Positions 10,129 through 20,612 of a stretch of DNA of 64,000 bases are shown in pieces. The notes beneath the pieces are model-generated. The model was not told where the DNA came from, searched no databases, and saw only the letters and a program-made list of their open reading frames with translations. The position numbers and the translations under genes are program-made. The DNA is from Cornus controversa (Eukaryota; Streptophyta; Magnoliopsida; Cornales; Cornaceae): NCBI GenBank assembly GCA_026545225.1, contig CM048853.1, positions 19,913,255 through 19,977,254 on the forward strand, read 5' to 3'. The number at the start of each line of letters is the position of its first letter. The first letter of the stretch is position 1.

Positions 10129-11260
10129 AAAACTTTAACCAATTTTAAATTTCTGCTGTCACAATTAACTGAAATTTAAATATCAATCAATAAGCATGTA
10201 AAAAATTGGTTGAGTGTAAAAACATAAAGCGTAAATCATTCACACACATGAACACCGATTTTTACGTGGAAAACCTTAAACGGGGAAAAACCAGAGGGAC
10301 CTAATCCAAACAGATTAAATCCACTATGAGAAAGATGTTTACAACTAGATTAACAAGATTCCTAAACCCTAGAATCCCCTACTTACCTCCTGACTCGACT
10401 TACGCTAGACTCTCCAGTTGAGCTCTTGTCATTGTCAGCCAACAGATGCGCTCCTCACGTGATACGTTTCTCCTTTAGCTGTTAGCACATTGATCTCCAT
10501 GGCTAGTGATGTCCAATTGGTTGTTTGCTGTGTGGAATTTGATGCAGTCTCCTTGAAGCTTTAGGAACTGTATGTTTCAACAATCATGACACTCACAATC
10601 TATATGAATGATGAATGAAAGGACTAGCAATTGGATTGTTGGGGTCTCTCTATGCCTCACAAAAAATGATGCTCAATATTATCTTTCTCTATGCTTGATA
10701 TAGGCTTGCACAGGTTTTCCGAGAGTACAGGGGCTTATTTATAGACATTGGAGGTTGAAAATGGTTAGGTCTAACAGAGTTTGAATCATATTGAAAACTG
10801 TGTTTTGCAAATTTTGGTTGATCGATGAAAGCTTGGAATGATCAAACCTAGTCCAGTGAATCTCAGTTGATCCTTCAATCTATCAAACTTCCAGTCCTAG
10901 TTCTAATCCTGAGTCTCGATTGATCCTTCAATCTAGCTAACTTCCAGTCCGACTTCTAATAGAATTTGACTTTCCATAAACAGTTTAATGGATTCTTTTA
11001 TACAACTTTGAAGATCAAAACATGCAATTTGAAAATCCTAACATGCTTAATAAAATAGATGAATGCACATGAACCGTAATTTGGCGAGTGCAAAATATTG
11101 AAAGTTGAATTTATCTTTTTACCCTTGTTGAAACTTTGAACTCTCCAGGTTGCCCTTTGTCAGAGGTAACTCTCATCTACTTAACTAACTTTTAATCACA
11201 AACAAAAACTAAAAATCAAGATTACATACACCTTTTTGTACGACATTTGCCAACCAAAAT
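10091..11260. repeat. LTR-like fragment, unclassified
   Basis: The left edge has a purine run CTACAGGGGGTGAATAGG, a phrase commonly seen at Copia polypurine/LTR junctions. At about 10255 the phrase TTTTTACGTGGAAAACC matches the usual 'ACGTGG' segment of plant Copia LTRs. No second LTR or target duplication was found, so boundaries are approximate. Confidence 0.35.
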
Positions 11261-11269
11261 TCTATGACG

Positions 11270-12500
11270 CTAATGTATTATGATGGAAGCAACATCTGTG
11301 CCAATGATAGCATGAGTAATAGAGGTGATAGATGGGAGGAGTGAATAGCATGGCAATGCCACATTGATATGATAGACGTGGTAGCATGATGTTTGAGATA
11401 CCTCATGCAACTACATCTCTCTTAATCTCATAAGTCTCAATCCATTACCTAGGTATTTATTTATAGAGTTCCAAACACAATTCCTTATTGCACAAGGATT
11501 ACAATCCCGTAGAGCCCAAGACTTGCCTAACAAGAACTTTCCTTCCTTGAGACCAAGACTTGCCTACTAAGAAATTATCTAATAAGATACAATGCTAAAA
11601 TAGAAACCTATTTACATAAGGAATTTGAGACAATTCCTAACAATCTCTACCTTGGCTCAAATTCCATCAAGCCAAGCATCTGTGGAGACTCCTTGTGTTT
11701 TCTGGATCTCTTTCACCTTCGGCTTTCCATCCTTCCCTTTCAACGCCCGCGCTAAGCCTTGTTGAACTAGGATGTCCTTCATCCTCCCTTGCTACAGGAT
11801 GAAGCTTCCCTTACCATCAAATCTCTCAACCTTGTATTGTGTGGCAATATTATCGGCCAGGATTGTCACAAGTGCCCAAGACAAACAACACCCATTTTAT
11901 GAAGAAAAAATCTAGACAAGATTTTTATCAAACACCTTGTGTTCACCTTGAAGCTCTGATACCGATTTGTTGAGAAAATAAGCCTCCAATCACGTACCAC
12001 CAGGTATTACGATGTGACGATAAGTAAACAAGTACGAAGCAATTTGAAATAATACACCAAGAATTATATGTGGTTCGGCTAAACAAGCGTACGACCACAG
12101 AGAGCCCGATTTCACTATATAGATTGTAACAGTACAAGTTGAAAAAACCACAAAGACTATTGTGTTTGGCAAATGACCAGTGTGTAAGAGAAAGTGTACA
12201 ACCAGTGTTGGTGCCTTTAAATTAACCAGCAATGTTGATCCACACCAATGCAATCAACACATGATGATCTGCTTCTCTTAGTGATTAGACACCTATTTTG
12301 TTCCACCAAGTAGTGCAAAGAATTATGTGAATGACAGTTGATATGTTGAAATCAATGAAGCTCTGTGCTCTCAGGTCAATCACGAAGTTGTATGAATGGT
12401 TAGTTTAACCCCAACTATGTGAATGAGAGAGTCTAAAATCTTAATGAAGAAACTAGGGATTTTGCAAATTCTTTTATCTCTACTCTTATATATGTTGCTT
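11270..12500 (-). repeat. Mosaic of minus-strand Copia-like LTR fragments
   Basis: A minus-strand primer-binding-site-like sequence (plus strand GCTCTGATACCG) lies at about 11953-11964. To its left, ATTCCTAACAATCTCTACCTTGG near 11640 looks like an LTR end plus polypurine tract. To its right is LTR-like sequence with the 'TATGTGGTTCGGC' phrase at 12066-12080. The two putative LTRs do not resemble each other, so this is a mosaic or a very old element. No coding region is visible. Confidence 0.4.
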
Positions 12501-13264
12501 GTATAAACTTTAAGCACCTTTATATAAGGTTTAGAATCCCTTATTCAAGTCCTAGAATGACTAAAATTTAATTTGGAGGTGTTTTGGAGTGTTTACGCAA
12601 GTCACTTGAACTAGGTGTGTAAGCAGTGGTGCATTTTTAACATAACTGGTGTATTCTGTTGCATGAGCACAATGTATGGTGCATGATTCGTTCTAGTTAA
12701 ACAGTGTGCTAATGTACTTTATTTTCTAAACTGTGCACTAGGGCTGACTATAACCACATATTTAGGATAGTGTAGACACATTACATATGAGTTGAATATG
12801 AGCGTTGCTATACAAATAGAATTTTAAATGGGATTTTCATAGGCTTTCATAGGCGGAATAGTTTGTCTTGTCTATTTCTCTCATTTCAAAACATAATGCC
12901 CATCTTGAAAAGTATCAATGCTACACCTTGTATGTGATTTCTTTCCTGAAAAATCTGTTTACAAAGATTTCCATTGAAAATTATATTTTTTTCTTTCATC
13001 AGTTTCAAAACATGGCATCGTATGTCAATGCAAGTATCACATTCTATTCTGTTTTCATTAAACTACCCTAATTCGACTTTCCCCTTATCATGCCATATAT
13101 TCATATTTATTATATGAAGTTAGCTCTTGCTTATTAGTACCTATTGTTATCCAAAGTAATGTTGAACCACCCAAACAATCATAATAGATGTATGAAGCTG
13201 TGCAGCTGTTTGCACCTAAATTGGTCATTTGGTTGGGCACCCAAGACTAGGCACTTTTAACTCA

Positions 13265-14500
13265 TGTAAAGGGGGTATTAAGACAAAAAACAGATTCACA
13301 GCCGAACGCATGCCTCAGCTATAAAACCACTCACTCGAAACAAGCATTGGCAATGGAATCGTCTATAGAAGATGCTAAAATCAAGTCTAGGGAAATAAGG
13401 CATCCACGACTAACGTCCTCGCTCATCCTCGATATTTCTTATTTCAACAGTTTGTTAGATATGTGCATTTAATGCTCTGGTACAAGGAAGATTTCCAGAA
13501 GTTCACGTTAGCAGATGACATCAGTTAGATGACCAAGCAACCAACCAGAATGATGTTCGTTCCTGATCAAGTTTGGTTACCCTTACTAAAGAAGTTCGTC
13601 AGCACCGCCATCCACCACCAAATGAACGTACTTTTATTAACCATGTGCTGATATAATTAAGAGAATCAATCACAGCCGACCATGTGGAGCCCAATCCGAC
13701 AGAGGACACCTGCTTACCTTGCCTATCATGCATTAAATTTCATTTACTTTTAATGTCATTTACTGCTTTCTCCCAACCCAAGTAGCCACCTACCACTCTG
13801 CTTCTTGCTTTGCCTAAATCCAAGTAGTTTCCCTAGATCTCTGCTTCTAGCTTTACCTAAACCCAAGTAGTTTCCCTAGCATTCTACTCCTAGTTGCGCC
13901 TAAATCCAAGTGGTATCCACAAAGTTCCACTCCTGGTTGCGCCTAAATCCAAGTAGTTTCCATAGCACTCTACTCTTAGTTGTATCACCCAAGTAGTTTC
14001 CATAGCACTCTACTATTGGTTGCTTAGCTCGAGTAGTTTCCCTGGCACCCTACTTCTGGTTGATGTATTTTGTTTTATGCATAATGTTAGGACCAAGATC
14101 GTGTAATATTGAAGAAGTTATAATAAATTCTCATTCGACAATCAATGTTAACGATGATTGTTGCATCTCTCTTGATTTACTGCTAGTCGATCAACACATT
14201 TTAGCTCCCGTTTGACTCAAACTTCGAGGAAATCCGTCTAGACCGAAGTAAGTAACCAATAAGAAGGTCATTTCCAACTCTTCACAATCGCACGAAGTCA
14301 GATTACATAAAGTCTACTAACCATCTCGGCTGTAGCATTAGGAATATTTGCTTGGCATCTGAGCTCGTTTGGTTCGTCAATAACCCAGCGAACTCGGACC
14401 CGGACCTAGTGTCTTAGCACACACATCCATCAGATTTGGACTTAACTATCTTGGCACACCCGCACATCACCGAATCGAAAGAAGGCTAGTTCGAACCTCA
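13265..14500 (+). repeat. Truncated Gypsy-like LTR with leader
   Basis: The sequence begins TGTAAAGGGGG at 13265 and runs to about 14196. There it is followed by a degenerate primer-site-like segment (TTTTAGCTCCCGTTTG) and a GC-richer leader up to about 14500. The layout resembles an LTR plus 5' leader of a Gypsy element, but no second LTR, coding region or target duplication was found. Confidence 0.35.
13780..14070 (+). repeat. 40-43 bp minisatellite, seven units
   Basis: Units begin at AAGTAG or its variants at 13780, 13822, 13865, 13908, 13951, 13991 and 14031. The consensus is AAGTAGTTTCC, a CTAGCACTCTAC-type block and a GTTGCGCCTAAATC-type block. Five units are 42-43 bp apart and the last two spacings are 40 bp. 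Confidence 0.88.
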
Positions 14501-14629
14501 CAACGCGGCCGCCTTTTACTGCCAAACAGCAGCCAATGTTTATTTCTGTCTGATATTTATTATTACATGTTCTGTACTGGGTTCCATTCTGTTTCCATCT
14601 GATAACCATACTAATTACAATCAATTCAG

Positions 14630-14730
14630 GTGACCAGATGATTTTCTTCATCCTGAATGTAGTTGAGGCAATTGGAGTGCTGATGTTGTTCAAACCATTT
14701 CTAGCTCAACGAATTAATAGAAGAAGTTGA
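14630..14730 (+). CDS. ZIFL-type MFS transporter, terminal exon
   Basis: Acceptor ATCAATTCAG ends at 14629. The exon completes a Gly codon and then reads DQMIFFILNVVEAIGVLM followed by LFKPFLAQRINRRS and a TGA at 14728-14730. The hydrophobic stretch is the last transmembrane helix, and FKPFLA plus a basic tail is the normal family ending. Together with the 44-bp exon it gives 48 complete or joined codons of C-terminus with no break. The family assignment rests on remembered ZIFL sequence patterns; which paralogue this is cannot be told. Confidence 0.88.
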
Positions 14731-15340
14731 TTATTATCTTGAACTTCAAGCACTGGTCAGGATGCAGGTTGCAAGAGTATCTTCGGCATGATTCTTTTGC
14801 GGAGTATTTTTTGATTGCATATGATTTAGTGATATAAACCAATGGAATGGTGCACTAATTGATCAAAAACAGTGTTCTCTTCCCCAATGCTTTAGGTCAT
14901 TGAATAATCTATATTTATGAAATTAGAATTGTTTCATGACAGACTGTAGGATCTAATGTCAATTGATTCAAGTATGTAAACTTTTGTCAGTATAATTCAG
15001 TGTTTCATGAGATATTTGCTTTTGGACAAGATGATGTTATTCATTATTTAAGAAGAAAAGTGTAACCATTTTACCTTAGGAATTCTATGGCGTGTTGTTG
15101 GCTAGTTTTACAATTCAATTTTGTTTTATCTTCTAAATTTTTGGCCACTAAATGAATGCTTTTTCTGACGAATAGATTTTTGCTCTCGTCCTAAATAAGG
15201 CCACAGCAAAAGGTAATTGAGGCCCATTTTGTCCAATTTGATTCTATGTATGTTTTGTGCCTTTGATTGGGGAATCCGTCTAGATCGCTCTACACTCTTG
15301 ATTAGCTATCTGCTGTCTTCGAAGAGACACGCATGACAAG
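14731..15340 (+). other. Probable 3' UTR and downstream flank of the ZIFL gene
   Basis: AT-rich sequence after the stop codon, without a clear AATAAA but with several AATAAT/TGAATAA-like A-rich words (for example near 14897). No other gene is recognised. Confidence 0.45.
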
Positions 15341-15347
15341 ATTCTCT

Positions 15348-15645
15348 GTTATTTGTTGCTCAATATCGCCTTGAGGGGGAAGCTGTAGGTGGTTTTGGAT
15401 GTGTAATTATGGCTGCAACCTTTTTCCTTACTTGTGTCACTGATGCAGCAGCAACTGCATAAGCTTTATTATATGTTATTTGTTGCTCAACATAGTCTTG
15501 AGGGGGAAGCTGTAGGTGGTTTTGGATGTGTAGTTATGGCTGCAACCTTTTTCTTTACTTATGTCACTGATGCAGCAGCAACTACATAAGCTTTATCTGT
15601 AAAGTATTCTGTTATTTGTTGCTCAACATAGTCTTGAGGTTATCA
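15348..15645 (+). repeat. 127-bp tandem duplication with partial third copy
   Basis: Two near-identical copies start GTTATTTGTTGCTCAA at about 15348 and 15475, and both contain TTGAGGGGGAAGCTGTAGG. A third, truncated copy starts at 15611 and is lost after CTTGAGG. The spacings are 127 and 136 bp. No coding role is visible. Confidence 0.9.
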
Positions 15646-15810
15646 GTTTGGTGATGTCCAAGTTGTTAGGACAAAGCTTCTATAAATGTTTCTGCTATTT
15701 TATTTGTTTTCAGACATGCTAATTAGGTGGCTCACTTGTTGAGTCAGTTTGCTTTGAGAGCTAAATGTTTTAATTTCTTACACTGTAATGGCTGAATTTA
15801 CCTTTTGATT

Positions 15811-16370
15811 TGGGATGGCAACGGATTGGTTTTGGGGCAGGGATTCCAATCCCCATTCCCATAACCATTTGATTTTGGAAACCACATTCCCGTCTCATAA
15901 TCGGTTATAAATTATCCACTTCACTCCATCCCCGTCCCATAACTGACCTAACCCACCCCGCCCCAAACCGCTCGATCCCATAATCGGTTAAAACTCATTT
16001 AATTTATGACTTTCAACATTCTCCAAACATTAACATTCTACCCTTTTCAAAATTTCCTTATTTATTTTGTTGTCCTTTTTTTAAATAAAAGATTACACTA
16101 CTTCCAACAAAACCAAATATTTTGAAATTTAACATTTTTTAAAGTATATATACACATAAGTAATATAATATAAACAATTAAGTGTAATATAATCGGGACA
16201 GATTTTAAATGGGGTGGGGTGACCTTGTCCTGTCCCTGTCCTGAAACCGATCGAGTTTTAAATAATAAAACTCATTCCCGTTCCATTTAAATAAACGGTT
16301 CCCCAAACTCACTTTAAATGGGGTGGGGCGAGACGGGTTTGGCTGGGTTGGAGATTTTTGTCACTCCTAC
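15811..16370. mobile_element. Non-autonomous hAT-type DNA transposon
   Basis: A 560-bp element flanked by the exact 8-bp duplication TTTTGATT (15803-15810 and 16371-16378). Its imperfect terminal inverted repeats read TGGGATGGCAAC on the left and GTAGGAGTGACAA on the right strand, related to the 'TAGGGGTGGCAA' termini of plant hAT elements. It is rich in GGGGTGGGG/CCCCGCCCC phrases and has no transposase. Confidence 0.8.
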
Positions 16371-16378
16371 TTTTGATT

Positions 16379-16807
16379 CAAATCTTTGTTATCTAAACTT
16401 TCTCAGAAAAAAAAAAAAAACAATTAATATTTTTTAAAACCATGCAACTGCCAATGCATTCTTACTTGCACATCTTATATATATATATATATATAGCTGA
16501 ATATGACACTTGTTCAACTATATATTGAGTATGAATTACTTGCTCATCGAGGATTCTTCACATCAAGTAAAATCTGTCTCATATAATTCTTTCAGATAGG
16601 TTTTGTACCTTGTTGAGCTTTTTTATTTTCAAGATTATCAAATTAAAATTTTTTTTATATTACATTTTGTTGATATCTTAAATTTTGAAACTTGGAGAAG
16701 CTTTTTTCTTTATAAATATTAACATTAAATTTTTATCTTAACATGATAACAGCACAATTCAACCCTTTTTCCTTTCAAAAATTGGTAAAAGGAATTGTGT
16801 CAATTTA
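16379..16807. other. AT-rich intergenic DNA
   Basis: Contains an A15 tract near 16410 and a (TA)n microsatellite at about 16477-16494. Nothing else is recognised. Confidence 0.6.
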
Positions 16808-17018
16808 GGTCCTATATGGATTGGCTTTTGAAAGCGGCTTTCGACTTTTCAAGATCAAAAGCTGTTTTGAAGAGTGTTTGAATTGGTAAGGCCGAAAAAT
16901 TTAAGAGTCCAAAAAGAACGTTCAAAAGAAGTTGGTAGGTACTAATTTTTTCATTTAACTTCTGCTTCTCTTTTTCTTCTGCGTAAAAGCCGAAACAAAA
17001 ATTCTGCCAAACAGAGCC
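16808..17018. mobile_element. Tourist-like (PIF/Harbinger) MITE
   Basis: 211 bp between TTA direct repeats (16805-16807 and 17019-17021). The termini read GGTCCTATATGG on the left and GGCTCTGTTTGG on the right strand, degenerate versions of the Tourist end GGGTCTGTTTGG. The body has the AAAGC...GCTTTT phrases common in these MITEs. Confidence 0.72.
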
Positions 17019-17021
17019 TTA

Positions 17022-17905
17022 GTTGTGTTAAAAAAAATAAATAAATAAATAAGCTAACATTCTAATTAGTATAAATAAAAGGCATTCAAACTATAAACAT
17101 AATTTATTTTTACCATATGAAAATAAAATTGACAGTCTTAAAAAGAATCAGCAATATTTATATTTTTAGATTCCATAAATTAGTAATAGAATCAGATGAT
17201 AACATTTGTACATATTATACCAAAAATGTAAATATGATTAGATGACACGTGTAATTGTTATACCATACAAAAAAGATTCATTATTTTAAATATTTTATTT
17301 AATTCATTTGATACATATTTCGGAATATTATCCAAACCTAACTATCGGTATTTCACAAAATAATGTAGCCCCCAAAACTAGAACTCGTGTCAATGACACA
17401 TCATATCCAAACATCTTATTGTTGAGCCTGGCAGTGATCCCCATACTTCTTATATAATTCAAATTACAATTTTTTTTTTATAGTTTAATTAGATGATTAA
17501 GTCTACTATTATTTTATATCAAACTGATGAAGTCAAATTTTCACAATTTTACACAGATTTTCCAGTCACGTGCTTTTTCTAGTAATATTAAAAGTGTATA
17601 CATTTTTTTATTTTTATATACATTTTAACACCTTTTTAAAATTAAAAAGTATTAGTACTAATATTAAAATTATAGCTCAGCAAAAAAATTATTAGCTTAA
17701 TGTTTGGACGTAACTATTTATGGTTGAAATTAAAAAATAGAAAAGAAAAAAGAAAAAAAAATGACGTACGCTTCCCTTTCTCCTTCTTTTCTCTGCATCT
17801 CCATTCGTGGGTTTGTCACACTGATTCATTATATTAGAACTTTTTTTTTTCTTCTTTGGTTCTTCAGCTCTGTTCGCTATTCACTCACAATGATTCATTA
17901 CATTT
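17022..17905. other. AT-rich intergenic DNA, no feature seen
   Basis: Very AT-rich with A and T homopolymers. No coding, repeat or terminal signatures are recognised. Confidence 0.5.
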
Positions 17906-18129
17906 GAGATGTTGCTACCATTTGATGGAGCCATAACATTTTTGGTGTCCTTCTTAACGAGAGAGTTGTTGATTGTTGCAATGGCAACGTTCTTGACAAC
18001 ACTCTTTGAGCCTTGATCGAGTTGAACCTTCTTGAGGGCCATCGATGCAAGCGAGGAAAATCGTTGACAAATTGATTAAGGAGATAGAGATGAGAGGCAG
18101 TGATTGTCCCACCAGGCGTGCCAAAAATT
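17906..18129 (-). repeat. Tat leader and gag-start fragment outside the left LTR
   Basis: About 220 bp that matches the 5' leader of the Tat element at 33750-33974, including a primer-binding site at 18106-18123. It lies on the outer side of the LTR at 18130-18899. That LTR therefore acts as the 3' LTR of the complete copy and the 5' LTR of a second copy, of which only this stub remains. Confidence 0.85.
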
Positions 18130-18899
18130 TGTACACACAAATTTCGTGTCCGAAGATCTAGGAACGAAAATGAGTAACAAACAATCGATTTTATTAATTT
18201 CAAGAAATGGGTACAATTCTCTGTGGTCGATTCTTTTATAACAAAGAATCTTCCTCTGATTCAATCTCCTTGATGTTCGGTACAAGGGCTTCAAAAGCTT
18301 ATTCTTGAACCGATTGTGACGAGCTTTCTTCAAAACTTTAGGATTGAGGAAGGCTTGACTGGATTTCCGATCGAGGGCCGATAGAGCTTGATCTTGAACG
18401 GTGGATTGAAGGTCTTCGACGAAGAATGGCACTTGTGTGGCGTACTGGATGTTCTTCGTCTTCAGAACTTCGAGGGTTGAAGGTCTTTGAAGTAGAATGA
18501 CACTTATGTGGCGTGCTTGATGTTCTTCGTCTTCAGAACTTTGAGTGTTGGTTAAGGCAGAGGTTCGGCAGAACTTTTGTGTTCTCTTAAACTCTTTGTG
18601 TGTCTCGAATGTGTAGGGTGGCCTTGTCTTTATAGGCCAAAGAGTGGGAGTTTAATTTGGTAACTCCCCATTAATTGTGCTAACTTTCATAAATAAAGAA
18701 ATTTTGTCTCATTTTATATGGAAATAAATTCAAATTTAAATTTAAATTGTCACACATTTGTTTGAAGGCCTGAACCTTCAGGATTTTGATACGTGTCCGT
18801 TAATGGGACCCGTAATCATGGAATTTAATTGACTGAGAATGTTTGACTTCTTGACCGATCAAACGGTGATTAGACCATCACAAAATTTACATGTCTACA
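18130..18899 (-). repeat. Tat 3' LTR, shared with a leader stub
   Basis: 770-bp match to the copy at 33975. It is flanked on the right by the polypurine tract and on the left by leader sequence of another copy. Confidence 0.9.
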
Positions 18900-18915
18900 A
18901 ATTGCCCCCACTTCA
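18900..18915 (-). promoter_or_regulatory. Tat polypurine tract
   Basis: On the minus strand the sequence GAAGTGGGGGCAAT leads directly into the TGTAGACATG start of the 3' LTR. Confidence 0.85.
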
Positions 18916-19777
18916 AGGCTTGCATTACATGCATGCTTGTCGTGAATGAGAGACGAGCTTTGAAGTATTTTGCTTAGTTTGACCAAAGTTGTATTTTTTT
19001 ATTTTATTTTATTATTATTCTTATTATTTTTTATTTTTTTTGGGCCAATGACTCATCATGACCTAGAGGCCATGGCTGAAGCTATTGGAAATTTAATTTG
19101 TTGATCCATTGGTGTCACACAAGTGAGGTGGCGTCAAGTATGTTGCATGCTGCATCCGAACGAGGCCTTGTGGAACACGTCTAATACTTCAACACACTTG
19201 ATGTGTATAACTCAAGTCATGCATGGAGTTGCAAAGTTGACTTTCATATATGTTGACCATATGTAGGCAAAACATGCATTTGTAAGGAAAAATATTTACT
19301 GCCATAATGGTGTCCCTTGTCATCTTCTAATATAAACCATTGTTTGCGTGACTTGGGAAAGATGCTTTATTTACATGATTTGTTATATATAGTCAGGGAA
19401 GAAAGATCTCGTGGGTCTACTCTTTTCACAATATATACCATGTGTGGTTTATATTTTTGGAATCAAAGGAAAAAGGCAAGCATGATTTTCACAAGAGGTT
19501 GTAGGTGGAACATGTTTCGATTTAATTTATTTATAGTATGTTACATAATACATATACACATATACAAGTATACATGTAATGTATTACTTAAACTCAAATC
19601 AGTACCCAGCTAATGCCTGTAATTTTTTATTTATTATTATTTTCTTTATTTTAAAGGAGACCCACTTCATTCGGTTTCACCAGTCGAGCTTTGCATTATT
19701 CCTTCACTCAGACATGGAAGGTATCTTTACCTCACACAATCTTTCATTTTTCCAAAATGGTTGCAAATTCTCTTAAT

Positions 19778-19823
<46 letters not shown>

Positions 19824-20552
19824 TATTGTAATTAAATCACCCAAACGTGAGAAAGGCCAATCCATTTTTACATTTGCCTTTGACTTGATTAGAGTCACAT
19901 GTGTTTATTTCCAACAAGGGAAACAAAACTTGATCCGTGCCTTCAATTTGGGGAGAGATATATTTTCCTTTCCTATGCTTTTCATCTCTTGCATAGCCAT
20001 AATTGAGGAATTGAGGAATTGAGGAATCAAATATTGATTTTTCATATGAGTTGTAAGTCAGTGCATCTATATATATTACATATAGAGAGCGAGAACTACT
20101 GCCCTAGACAACCCACTTCCTCTTCTTCTACTTTGTGGCTTGGGTATACAAAGTCATCTTTGGCCACCATCAACCGAAGGTGAGAACTAAATATGTGAAT
20201 TGCTTTGCCCTTCTTCTTTGTATTCACGATACTTCTCACTCCTTCCATGCATTTAATATATATTTTATTCACTGAATTGCATAGGTGTGCAAATATCATC
20301 TGAGTACATTCTCAAAGGGACATATTCAGCACATGTTGGCATTGGACGAGTGCTAGCATCAACACATGTTGGCAATGGACAAGCATTAGCATCAGTAAGT
20401 GATCCCTTAACTTATTATATGCATGTACACATGTAGCATGCACACATATATTCCAACCCATCTATACTTTCCTGAATGTAGCATGCACACATATATTCCA
20501 GCCCATGTACACTTTCCTGTATGCTTCACTTCTTCTTCTTTTTTTTCTTTTA

Positions 20553-20612
<60 letters not shown>

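Larger units (their letters stand above)
7616..14629 (+). other. 7.0-kb last intron of the ZIFL gene, filled with repeats
   Basis: The intron starts GTAAAATTTT and ends ATCAATTCAG. Its length (7014 bp) comes from insertions: an LTR element at 8163-9473, a PMD remnant at 9482-10128, LTR-like fragments at about 10091-12500 and 13265-14500, and a minisatellite at 13780-14070. The segments 7616-8157 and about 12500-13260 are AT-rich and show no recognisable feature. Whether the gene is still spliced across this distance cannot be judged from sequence. Confidence 0.8.
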
